DNA of 16,307 nt from an uncultured Clostridia bacterium (GCA_937895465.1 CALAYY010000070.1:1-16307), one strand, 5' to 3'. Shown: positions 7,325 through 13,242, counted from the stretch's first letter. Numbers and translations are program-made. Notes: a model not told the origin generated them from the sequence alone.

Positions 7325-7588
7325 TTATTTTTCTATTGGCTCAATATTCATATAACGGTTTTGAATTCTACCGCCAAAATTTTGGGTTTGAACTTCAAAA
7401 GATACCGTTTGCGGTTTTAATTCTTTGAGTGTCTGCTCTGTTTGAATAACGGTTATAAATTCACACTCCGAATATAGACCGCTAGGCTTATCCATTGCCC
7501 CATTAAGCACATAATAAATATGCCTATCTTCATTGTTTTTCTTATAGGTTTTATAGCCTATAAGCTTTCCTTGCCCTAAGTAATTCAT
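7325..7588 (-). CDS. Small protein, possible single-strand DNA-binding (gpV-like) protein
   Basis: An 87-residue protein, mostly predicted beta strand, with aromatic and basic residues spread through it (GKLIGYKTYKKNNEDRHIYY near the start; VSFEVQTQNFGGRIQNRYMN then IEPIEK at the end). No membrane segment or Cys motif. Start at ATG 7588 with AAGGAG eight bases upstream, so the gene is well supported. Length, all-beta character and the terminal hairpin pattern recall the 87-residue helix-destabilising protein (gpV) of filamentous phages. A rolling-circle element that makes single-stranded DNA would have use for one. This is structural analogy only, not demonstrated homology; the family is otherwise unknown to me. 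Confidence 0.72.
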   Translation of the reverse strand: MNYLGQGKLIGYKTYKKNNEDRHIYYVLNGAMDKPSGLYSECEFITVIQTEQTLKELKPQTVSFEVQTQNFGGRIQNRYMNIEPIEK

Positions 7589-7622
7589 AAAAAATACTCC
7601 TTTTATTTAATTTTTTACCGTA

Positions 7623-7796
7623 TCAGACTACCTTTTCTAATTCGTTAATGCCGTTTTCGGTCAATTCAAAGGTTTGATTTAATAAAACATCGTCTATTAC
7701 ATTAAATAGAAAAACAAAAAAATCTAACTTTTCATCAATAGTCATATTTGCTGTTTTTTTGTTTACTGATTGCATTAGCAATTCAAAATTTGTCAT
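7623..7796 (-). CDS. Very small hypothetical protein, first gene of the leftward operon
   Basis: A 57-residue ORF, MTNFELLMQSVNKKTANMTI at the start, then a hydrophobic helix (LDFFVFLFNVIDDVLL) and an acidic end (TENGINELEKVV*). A GGGGG ribosome binding site lies eight bases before the ATG at 7796. It is spaced 34 bases from the next gene in the same direction. I recognise no family. The central helix is too punctuated by acidic residues to be a confident membrane span, so a small helical regulatory protein is as likely. As the first gene downstream of the operator region, it may be the main product controlled by the repressor. Confidence 0.62.
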   Translation of the reverse strand: MTNFELLMQSVNKKTANMTIDEKLDFFVFLFNVIDDVLLNQTFELTENGINELEKVV

Positions 7797-7840
7797 ATAT
7801 GTACCCCCTTTCCCCGTAAGCCGTTAGGTCAGCAATATAG

Positions 7841-7877
7841 AAAAAATCCCTTATTACCGCTACATAACAAGGGATTT
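7841..7877 (-). terminator. Attenuator-like hairpin in the leader of the leftward operon
   Basis: Read leftward, AAATCCCTT (7869-7877) and AAGGGATTT (7844-7852) form a nine-base stem with a 16-nt loop, followed directly by a run of T. It lies 45 bases upstream of the first small gene, so it could prevent read-through or act as an attenuator. Confidence 0.55.
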
Positions 7878-7947
7878 AGCCTATAAATACACTTAGGAAT
7901 ATGCCTAAGAAATCAACTTATTAGCAACTAGATTATGTAGCGATAAT
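7853..7947. repeat. 15-bp inverted repeat flanking a smaller dyad
   Basis: ATTACCGCTACATAA (7853-7867) and the complement of ATTATCGCTACATAA (7933-7947) match at 14 of 15 positions. Between them CTTAGG-N6-CCTAAG (7892-7909) adds a second dyad. The left arm sits in the loop of the attenuator-like hairpin, so the two folds would compete. Confidence 0.6.
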
Positions 7948-7949
7948 CT

Positions 7950-8059
7950 TTGTTGGCTAGACATTTTGTCTAGCCAACAACATATTACTACACATTTTAT
8001 CTAGCGTCAAGCGTTTCTAGACAAATTATCTAGAAGATTTTATAAGACAAACTGTCTAG
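7950..8059. promoter_or_regulatory. Array of four operators, consensus CTAGACA-N3-TGTCTAG
   Basis: O1 7957-7973 is a perfect 17-bp dyad, extended to 14-bp arms TTGTTGGCTAGACA at 7950-7963 and 7967-7980. O2 7988-8004 reads CTACACA/TATCTAG, one change per arm. O3 8017-8033 reads CTAGACA/TATCTAG. O4 8043-8059 reads TAAGACA/TGTCTAG and covers the -35 of the repressor promoter. Centres fall at 7965, 7996, 8025 and 8051, spaced 31, 29 and 26 bases, close to three helical turns. The obvious ligand is the adjacent XRE protein, giving autoregulation and control of the leftward genes. Confidence 0.85.
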
Positions 8060-8072
8060 TCTTTGATATAAT
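8044..8072 (+). promoter_or_regulatory. Repressor promoter overlapped by the fourth operator
   Basis: AAGACA (8044-8049), 17 bases, then a perfect TATAAT (8067-8072). The start would lie near 8079, leaving only about ten leader bases before ATG 8090. Confidence 0.72.
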
Positions 8073-8089
8073 TTATTAAAGGTATGGTT

Positions 8090-8635
8090 ATGGATGAATT
8101 TAAAGAAAAATTAAAAATTGCAAGAAAAGCGGCAAAACTTACTCAAAAAAATATTGCTGAAACTTTAGGCATTGTTGAAAGTGCATACGCCAATTGGGAA
8201 CAGGGCAGAACACAACCCAATATTGAAAATATAAGAAAATTGAGCGAAATATTAAAAGTTGATTTAAACTTTCTTTTAAATAAACCAGACTATCCAGAAA
8301 TTAAAAAAGCTAATTTCCCTTATGATATGTCCGCTTGGTTTAATGAAAAAATACATAGTGCGATGAAAAATTTAAGTCATCATATTGACTCCATTAAACA
8401 ATCAAAAAGCCAAAAATTAAAGGAAGAATTGCTAGAAGATAATGGTTATTTAAGCGAAACAGTTTATTATTTGTTAAAGCTTTTGATTAACATTGGCGGA
8501 GTTAAAAATAATGACGATTTTGATTATAAAATCATTGTAAATAATGGGTATGACGGATATTTACAATTAATGGATAAATATAATATATCTCAAAACGACT
8601 TAAACAAATTATTTGTAAGAGATAAAAATCAATAA
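8090..8635 (+). CDS. XRE-family (CI/Cro-like) transcriptional repressor of the element
   Basis: A 181-residue protein (183 if ATG 8084 is used). Residues about 1-58 are a classic HTH_3 domain: LKIARKAAKLTQKNIAETLG, then IVESAYANWEQGRTQPNIEN and IRKLSEILKVDLNFLL. The remaining about 120 residues are helical and unfamiliar; there is no S24/LexA peptidase site, so SOS self-cleavage is unlikely. I favour ATG 8090 because AAAGGT is six bases before it and overlaps ATG 8084. It is the only plus-strand gene of the element, divergent from the small genes, with four identical-type dyads in between; it most likely binds these, repressing its own promoter and the leftward operon. Confidence 0.85.
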   Translation: MDEFKEKLKIARKAAKLTQKNIAETLGIVESAYANWEQGRTQPNIENIRKLSEILKVDLNFLLNKPDYPEIKKANFPYDMSAWFNEKIHSAMKNLSHHIDSIKQSKSQKLKEELLEDNGYLSETVYYLLKLLINIGGVKNNDDFDYKIIVNNGYDGYLQLMDKYNISQNDLNKLFVRDKNQ

Positions 8636-8642
8636 AAAATAA

Positions 8643-8687
8643 CTGTTAACCGAAATGTCGTAGGTTCAAATCCTACCTGAGGAGCCA
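8643..8687 (+). other. tRNA-Asn(GUU) 3' half, attP-like attachment site
   Basis: The segment reads, in tRNA order: anticodon loop CTGTTAA (anticodon GTT at 8645-8647), 3' anticodon stem CCGAA, variable loop ATGTC, T arm GTAGG-TTCAAAT-CCTAC, acceptor strand CTGAGGA, discriminator G and CCA. Identity begins exactly at the anticodon loop; the bases before it (AAAATAA) cannot complete the anticodon stem, so no functional tRNA is encoded. Anticodon loops are standard crossover points for tyrosine integrases, and attP sites carry the tRNA 3' half to rebuild the gene on integration. The integrase gene begins its 3' end 140 bases away, as usual for attP. Confidence 0.88.
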
Positions 8688-8691
8688 TTAT

Positions 8692-8722
8692 AGCCCTAAA
8701 TCGTAAGGTTTGGGGCTTTTTT
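8692..8722 (+). terminator. Intrinsic terminator after the tRNA half
   Basis: AGCCCTAAA (8692-8700), loop of eight, TTTGGGGCT (8709-8717, one U-G pair) and six T. It can end the repressor transcript, and it resembles the terminator that normally follows a tRNA gene. Confidence 0.82.
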
Positions 8723-8742
8723 ATATGTTTTAATGGTAAAAT

Positions 8743-8761
8743 AAGCCATTTTTACTGGCTT
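8743..8761 (-). terminator. Weak hairpin downstream of the integrase
   Basis: AAGCCA and TGGCTT with a seven-base loop. On the minus strand it is followed by ATTTTA, so it may be a weak terminator for rep-int. Confidence 0.35.
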
Positions 8762-8827
8762 TTCTTGTTCTTTTTAACAATTCTTTGAGTGACCTATTTT
8801 GTGTTTTTAACACCCCTCAACCGAATG

Positions 8828-9741
8828 TCATATTTTAGGGTCAAATTTCTTTATTTCTTCAAATTCAAAAGCGGTTAAAATATGAAAATAAATATTTGCT
8901 GTTGTGCTTGCTTGTGCATAACCTAACCACCGTTGCACAGTATTTATGCTAATCTTGTTTTCTAAGCACCTTGTGGCGAATGTATGCCGTAAATCGTGTA
9001 TTCTGAAAGTTAAATTATATTTTCTTTTTAACCGCACAAAATTACAATGAACTAAATTATCAGTATATGGAAATATGTATTCATCAATTTTTGGGATATC
9101 TGCTAATAGCTTTTCAAGTTGTGGAAATAGCGGAATAAATCTAACTGCATTTTCTGTCTTTGTACCGCTAATATGTACTTGCTTAATTTTATAATCGACA
9201 TCAGACCATTTAACCGCCAATGCTTCACTCTTTCTGCAACCTGTAAGCAAATAGAATAAATAAAGCTGTTTTAATTATTGTCTTGGATTATCTCTATAAA
9301 ATGCTTTTGCTCATCAATGGTTAAGGCTCTGCCGGTTTTTCGCTTGTGCTTTATATTGTCCGTTTTACTCATTATGTCATTGGGCATTAAATCAAGCTTG
9401 TATGCTTGTCTTAGAGCCGCTCCGAGTGTGTCATAAGTGTATTTTCGCATTCTTGTGCTTTCTATTTGGTTTAATGCTTTTTGGATCTCAAATGCTGTAA
9501 ACTCATTAAGCAGCTTGTTAGGCAAATTCCCTTTGATGTGCTTATTAATACAAATTCTTAATTGCAATAGGCTGTTTGGCTTTAACTCATTTTCTTTATA
9601 TGTGTGATACCATTCTTTGAGCCAATCATAAAGAGTATATTTGCATGGCTGTAATTGAGCCGTTGACATATTAGACAAAAGCAAATTTAATTTGCTGTTA
9701 AGTTCTGTTATTTGATTTTCTAATTGTTTTATTTCGCTCAT
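8828..9741 (-). pseudogene. int: Tyrosine recombinase/integrase, frameshifted by a one-base loss
   Basis: Two frames together encode a phage/ICE-type integrase of about 304 residues. The first (9271-9741, 156 aa) has an N-terminal coiled coil and a SAM-like core-binding domain (YDWLKEWYHTYKENELKPNS). The second (8828-9250 and upstream in frame) has the catalytic domain: Arg in TGCRKSEAL, the beta-hairpin Lys in SGTKTEN, HDLRH, and the nucleophile Tyr in NIYFH. The usual His/Trp before it is replaced (WLGYAQ instead of LGHxx). Adding one T at the TT of 9273-9274 (minus strand) restores NNLKQLYLFYLLTGCRKS, an ordinary junction, so this is a homopolymer deletion or a sequencing error; no slippery heptamer is visible. 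The gene overlaps rep by ATGA. Confidence 0.88.
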
Positions 9742-10607
9742 TGTACCGCCCCTATATCACGGCTTAATACTGTGTATTCTTTTTTTAAATCTTGATAGTC
9801 AATATTAAATGTGTCTAAATCTATGCTGTCAAAAATATTAATCTCTTTATTGCAAGGCACTTGAAACTTTTCTACGATCGGCCGAATAATATTTTGGCTT
9901 GTGTAATATCTTTTTTTGCCGTAAAATCTTGGGTCAATTTTGCCTTTAGTAAGATACTTTGATAGATAATATTTGACTGCGTTTTTGTCTAATACTTCCG
10001 TTGCCGTACTCCAACCTAAAGCCCACTTTGATATATTAAAAATCTTTTGACCTTTACACCTTCCGCTTTTTACAGTCTTTCCGCTGTCAATAAGTCCTAG
10101 TTCTTCAGCTGTAATTTGACCTAGCAACAGATGATAATGCAAGCCACCTTTTTTGTGATATTCTTCAACTGCTACATAAGTCATATTTGAAAAATTCCGC
10201 CGAACTGTATTTGCCCAATATCTAAATGCTTTGCGTGTTTGGGTATCGTCTAATCTGTCTATTTTGTTTTTGTCGAATGTTAAAGTGACAAAGAAAACAA
10301 AGTCATTACATTTCAAAATATCCATTAATTGATTTTTACTTCTATTCATCGACCTTATTGCATTTTCTAACTTTGGTGCGTATTTTCTATCAAACTTCTT
10401 TTTCAATTCTTTTTCTTTTTCTAGGCTATCAAATGACAACTGTCCAGCCTTTTTTATATCTTTAAAATCTATTTCTTTTTCAATTTTTTTTATACGCTTT
10501 GCCTTTTTAATTTTGTCTATATTTGGTCTAAACCCATTTTTTATTATTAATTTTTCTGTATTGTCTGTATATGTTTTCTTGGTCACAAAGCTAACTTTGT
10601 TAACCAA
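9738..10607 (-). CDS. HUH-endonuclease rolling-circle replication initiator (ORF2/G2P-type Rep)
   Basis: A 289-residue Rep. Motif 1 is FVTLTFD (106-112), the metal-binding HUH is HYH in GLHYHLLL (157-159), and the catalytic motif is YLSKY (214-218), a two-tyrosine YxxxY as in gpA/G2P-like initiators. Residues 28-100 are a very basic helical region that may bind the origin. The protein nicks the double-strand origin, stays bound to the 5' end and re-ligates a single-stranded circle. Start is TTG at 10607, six bases after AAGGGG; an in-frame TAA shortly upstream rules out a longer form. The stop overlaps the integrase start (ATGA), so replication and recombination genes are translationally coupled. 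No helicase or MOB domain is attached. Confidence 0.87.
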   Translation of the reverse strand: MVNKVSFVTKKTYTDNTEKLIIKNGFRPNIDKIKKAKRIKKIEKEIDFKDIKKAGQLSFDSLEKEKELKKKFDRKYAPKLENAIRSMNRSKNQLMDILKCNDFVFFVTLTFDKNKIDRLDDTQTRKAFRYWANTVRRNFSNMTYVAVEEYHKKGGLHYHLLLGQITAEELGLIDSGKTVKSGRCKGQKIFNISKWALGWSTATEVLDKNAVKYYLSKYLTKGKIDPRFYGKKRYYTSQNIIRPIVEKFQVPCNKEINIFDSIDLDTFNIDYQDLKKEYTVLSRDIGAVQ

Positions 10608-10639
10608 TTTAAACCCCTTTTATGTCTTTTTTCTTAGAT

Positions 10640-10818
10640 GTGTCCTTAATGTCAAGTAGGGAGCGGACACCGCAAGCACGGCGCGCCGTGGTCGCGCGCT
10701 ACGCTTACCGCAACACCCAACGGCGCGCGCCTATGCTTTTTTTGCTTTTGTGCATGTACAGCTGTACAACCTTGTACTTTTGTAAATTAATCCTCAGTCG
10801 CTGGCGCGACTGCTCATG
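10640..10818. other. GC-rich palindromic block next to rep, candidate double-strand origin
   Basis: About 80 bases (10656-10733) are roughly two thirds G+C by eye in an otherwise AT-rich region. Dyads are GTGTCC (10640-10645) with GGACAC (10665-10670); CACGGCGCGCCGTG (10677-10690, perfect); GGCGCGCGCC (10722-10731, perfect); TGTACAGCTGTACA (10755-10768, perfect) with a further TGTAC at 10773; and a hairpin CAGTCGC-TGGC-GCGACTG (10795-10812). A TTGACA lies at 10650-10655 on the minus strand but has no good -10. The position just upstream of rep and the dense dyads fit a Rep nicking origin. A plus-strand frame running through it looks accidental. Confidence 0.6.
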
Positions 10819-10863
10819 AAAAAAAGGAGCCTTTAAATTTATTAAGTAGATTTTTGATCTGCT

Positions 10864-11013
10864 TTACATTTTCGACAAAGTTAGAAAATATTCTTCCTTC
10901 AAATCAATATATTTTTTTATCCGCTTATTGACTTCGTCAGACGGGCTTTCTATTAATTCCCTATGTGCTTGGTCCACTCTTTTTTTTAAACTGTTCAAAT
11001 CATTTTGGGGCAT
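10864..11013 (-). CDS. Possible 49-residue helical protein
   Basis: MPQNDLNSLKKRVDQAHREL continues with IESPSDEVNKRIKKYIDLKEEYF and ends LTLSKM. It would fold as two antiparallel helices around SPSDE. The overall shape recalls the small Spo0E-type aspartyl-phosphate phosphatases, but the diagnostic SxxxD does not align (I and I at those positions), so I do not assign it. The ribosome binding site is weak (GGAAG about nine bases before ATG). It lies on the minus strand between the GC-rich block and gyrB, and may be either the last element gene or a chromosomal remnant. Confidence 0.4.
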   Translation of the reverse strand: MPQNDLNSLKKRVDQAHRELIESPSDEVNKRIKKYIDLKEEYFLTLSKM

Positions 11014-11145
11014 TTTTTTGTTCTTCCATTCATATTTTTCTTAATATAGTTATTTGAAAAAAACTTAGTTTTATTCTATTTTTCGCAAAACACGCATTTT
11101 AAGGCTTATTATGTCAAATAAAGTCTTTGGCTAGTAAAATCCTTT

Positions 11146-11174
11146 TACGGCTAATTGCCCTAATTAAAGCCGTA
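11146..11174. other. Hairpin upstream of the gyrB promoter
   Basis: TACGGCT (11146-11152) and AGCCGTA (11168-11174), with AATT pairing AATT inside, followed by TTTT. It may insulate gyrB from upstream transcription. Apart from this and the gyrB promoter, nothing else is recognisable between 11014 and 11275. Confidence 0.4.
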
Positions 11175-11230
11175 TTTTAATGTATCAAATTCTTGCGCCG
11201 CAAAAATTGCTTTTCTATTGTGATGGATTG

Positions 11231-11239
11231 TGGTATAAT
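11231..11239 (+). promoter_or_regulatory. Extended -10 promoter of gyrBA
   Basis: TGGTATAAT with no good -35 at 16-18 bases (TTTTCT-like). Start predicted near 11246, about 30 bases before ATG. Dependence on an extended -10 with a poor -35 is typical of supercoiling-sensitive gyr promoters, though sensitivity is inferred. Confidence 0.65.
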
Positions 11240-11275
11240 TAATATATTATTCTTTAAAAATTGGAGCGTTATATT

Positions 11276-13213
11276 ATGGCTGATATTGATCATATTGATA
11301 AAAAAAATACCAAAGTAACCGAATCATACGATGAATCTAGAATTCAGGTCTTAGAGGGACTTGACCCTGTACGAAAGCGTCCAGGTATGTATATCGGCTC
11401 AACTGATGAGCATGGACTTCATCATCTTGTGGTTGAAATTGTGGATAACAGCGTGGACGAAGCTTTGGCTGGATACTGCAGTAAGATAGTTGTTGACATC
11501 AATAAAGACGGCTCATGTTCAGTATCCGATAACGGCAGGGGTATTCCTACGGGTATTCACAAGACCGAAAAGGTATCGGCTGTTGAACTTGTTTTAACTA
11601 AGTTACACGCGGGCGGCAAGTTTGGAAACGGCGGTTATAAAGTAAGCGGAGGACTTCATGGCGTAGGTCTTTCTGTAGTTAACGCACTAAGCGAATGGCT
11701 AGTAGTTGAAGTTCATCAGAACGGCAAAAAATATCTGCAAAACTATAACCGAGGTGTTCCTCAAAGAGCATTGCAGGAAGTCGGCAAGGCAGACGACACA
11801 GGCACTAAAATCCTTTTTATGCCTGACGGTGATATATTTGAAACGACTGTATTTGTCTATGATACATTAAGAACAAGATTAAGAGAAGTTGCTTATCTCA
11901 ATAAGGGACTTACTATTGTGCTAAATGACCAAAGGCCAGGCATGGAACGCAATGACACCTTTTTGTTTGAAGGCGGTATTGTTGACTTTTTGAATTATCT
12001 CAACCGTTCCAAAGAAACATTGTTTGACAAGCCTCTATATATGGATTTTCAATACGATGAGGGCGAAGTTGAAATAACAATGCAATATAACGACAGCTAT
12101 AACGAAATGGTTTATACCTATGCCAACAACATCAACACCGAAGAAGGCGGCACTCATCTAATAGGCTTTAGAAATGCACTTACCAAAATCATTAATGACA
12201 GCGGCAAGAAGCTAGGCATATTAAAAGACGATGACAAATTAAGCGGCGAAGATGTAAGAGAAGGTATTTGCGCAATTATAAGTGTCAAGCTGCTTGACCC
12301 TCAGTTTGAAGGTCAGACCAAAACCAAACTTGGAAATTCTGAGATTAGGGGTGTGGTAGAACGTGCTATGGCAGACGGCTTGGGAACATACTTAGAAGAA
12401 AATCCCAAAGATGCCAAAGAGCTTGTACTAAAATGTCTTACGGCACAGCGGGCAAGAGAAGCCGCACGTTCAGCAAGAGACTTGACACGAAGAAAATCAA
12501 TCTTAGAATCCACAACTTTGCCCGGAAAGCTTGCGGACTGTTCTGAAACAGACCCTGCTTTGTGTGAAATATATATAGTCGAGGGCGACAGTGCGGGCGG
12601 TACGGCAAAACAAGGCAGAGACAGAAGATTTCAAGCTATCCTGCCGCTTAGAGGTAAAATTCTCAATGTGGAAAAAGCAAGAATTGACAAGGTTTTGGAA
12701 AACGCTGAAATTAAAAATATGATTACCGCTTTTGGAAGCGGTGTTTCGGAAGAATTTGATACAACCAAATTAAGATATAACCGCATTATCTGTATGACTG
12801 ATGCCGACGTTGATGGAAGCCATATCAGGATATTGCTTTTGACTTTCTTTTTCAGATATATGCGGCCTTTAATCGAAAAGGGGCATGTATATATAGCGCA
12901 GCCTCCGCTTTATAAGGTAAGCAGAAGCGGTAAGGATGCTTATTGTTATTCGGATAAAGAACTTGAAGATGTACTCAATCAGATGGGCAGAAAGAATGCG
13001 GTAATTCAAAGATATAAGGGCTTGGGAGAAATGGATGCCGAACAGCTTTGGTATACTACAATGAATCCTGAAACTAGGACTATGCTTCAGGTTTCTATGG
13101 AAGATGCCTTTGAAGCTGACGAGATGTTTACTATTTTGATGGGTGAAGTGCCTGAGCTTAGGCGTAAGTTTATAGAAGAGAACGCAAAACTCGTCAAAGA
13201 ACTGGATATATAA
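11276..13213 (+). CDS. gyrB: DNA gyrase subunit B
   Basis: A 645-residue protein, the usual length for Gram-positive GyrB. GHKL ATPase motifs: VEIVDNSVDEALAG, SDNGRGIP and GGLHGVGLSVVNALS. TOPRIM motifs: EGDSAGG (436-442) and the metal site DADVDG (509-514). The C-terminal YKGLGEMDAEQLW segment is present. With GyrA it forms the A2B2 enzyme that introduces negative supercoils. I start at ATG 11276, nine bases after GGAG; a TTG at 11261 is in frame but is part of the ribosome binding site. gyrA follows after 29 bases, confirming gyrase rather than ParE. The usual upstream partners (dnaN, recF) are not here; the mobile element lies upstream. Confidence 0.97.
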   Translation: MADIDHIDKKNTKVTESYDESRIQVLEGLDPVRKRPGMYIGSTDEHGLHHLVVEIVDNSVDEALAGYCSKIVVDINKDGSCSVSDNGRGIPTGIHKTEKVSAVELVLTKLHAGGKFGNGGYKVSGGLHGVGLSVVNALSEWLVVEVHQNGKKYLQNYNRGVPQRALQEVGKADDTGTKILFMPDGDIFETTVFVYDTLRTRLREVAYLNKGLTIVLNDQRPGMERNDTFLFEGGIVDFLNYLNRSKETLFDKPLYMDFQYDEGEVEITMQYNDSYNEMVYTYANNINTEEGGTHLIGFRNALTKIINDSGKKLGILKDDDKLSGEDVREGICAIISVKLLDPQFEGQTKTKLGNSEIRGVVERAMADGLGTYLEENPKDAKELVLKCLTAQRAREAARSARDLTRRKSILESTTLPGKLADCSETDPALCEIYIVEGDSAGGTAKQGRDRRFQAILPLRGKILNVEKARIDKVLENAEIKNMITAFGSGVSEEFDTTKLRYNRIICMTDADVDGSHIRILLLTFFFRYMRPLIEKGHVYIAQPPLYKVSRSGKDAYCYSDKELEDVLNQMGRKNAVIQRYKGLGEMDAEQLWYTTMNPETRTMLQVSMEDAFEADEMFTILMGEVPELRRKFIEENAKLVKELDI

Positions 13214-13242
13214 TTTAGATAAGGCAAGGTAAAAAAAATATA

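Larger units (their letters stand above)
6830..10840. mobile_element. Compact integrative rolling-circle element (Rep + integrase + repressor)
   Basis: About 4 kb between the MFS terminator and the gyrB upstream region. In order it holds a dyad-rich noncoding end, three small leftward genes, an operator array, an XRE repressor, a tRNA-Asn 3' half (attP-like), a frameshifted tyrosine integrase, an HUH Rep and a GC-rich palindromic block. Genes are tightly packed, all but the repressor are on the minus strand, and none is a housekeeping gene. Exact ends are not defined: no flanking tRNA gene or long direct repeat is visible, and the coordinates given are approximate. No relaxase or MOB accessory gene, coat, Zot or cargo genes are seen. 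It could be an integrated plasmid, an IME or an inovirus-like satellite. Confidence 0.75.

Noticed and set aside
8002..8007. TAGCGT as the CS-6 motif of an ssoA-type single-strand origin
   Set aside because: A six-base match is common by chance and the site overlaps an operator rather than the loop of a long stem.
7950..8060. CRISPR or iteron array
   Set aside because: The repeats are dyads of about 17 bp with short, unequal spacing and no spacers of uniform length; operators next to an XRE gene explain them better.
9262..9280. Programmed -1 frameshift between the two integrase halves
   Set aside because: No X XXY YYZ slippery heptamer or clear downstream structure is visible, and a one-T deletion explains the break simply.
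10622..10819. 65-residue plus-strand frame through the GC-rich block
   Set aside because: It has no ribosome binding site, an Arg/Cys-rich unnatural composition, and runs across perfect palindromes; it is open because the block is GC-rich.
10791..10831. TCCTCAG ... AGGAGCC as a possible tRNA-Asn remnant (5' end and 3' end of a tRNA)
   Set aside because: Only the first seven bases match; what follows is a tight hairpin, not a D arm or anticodon arm. A 7-mer match is expected by chance in a window this size.
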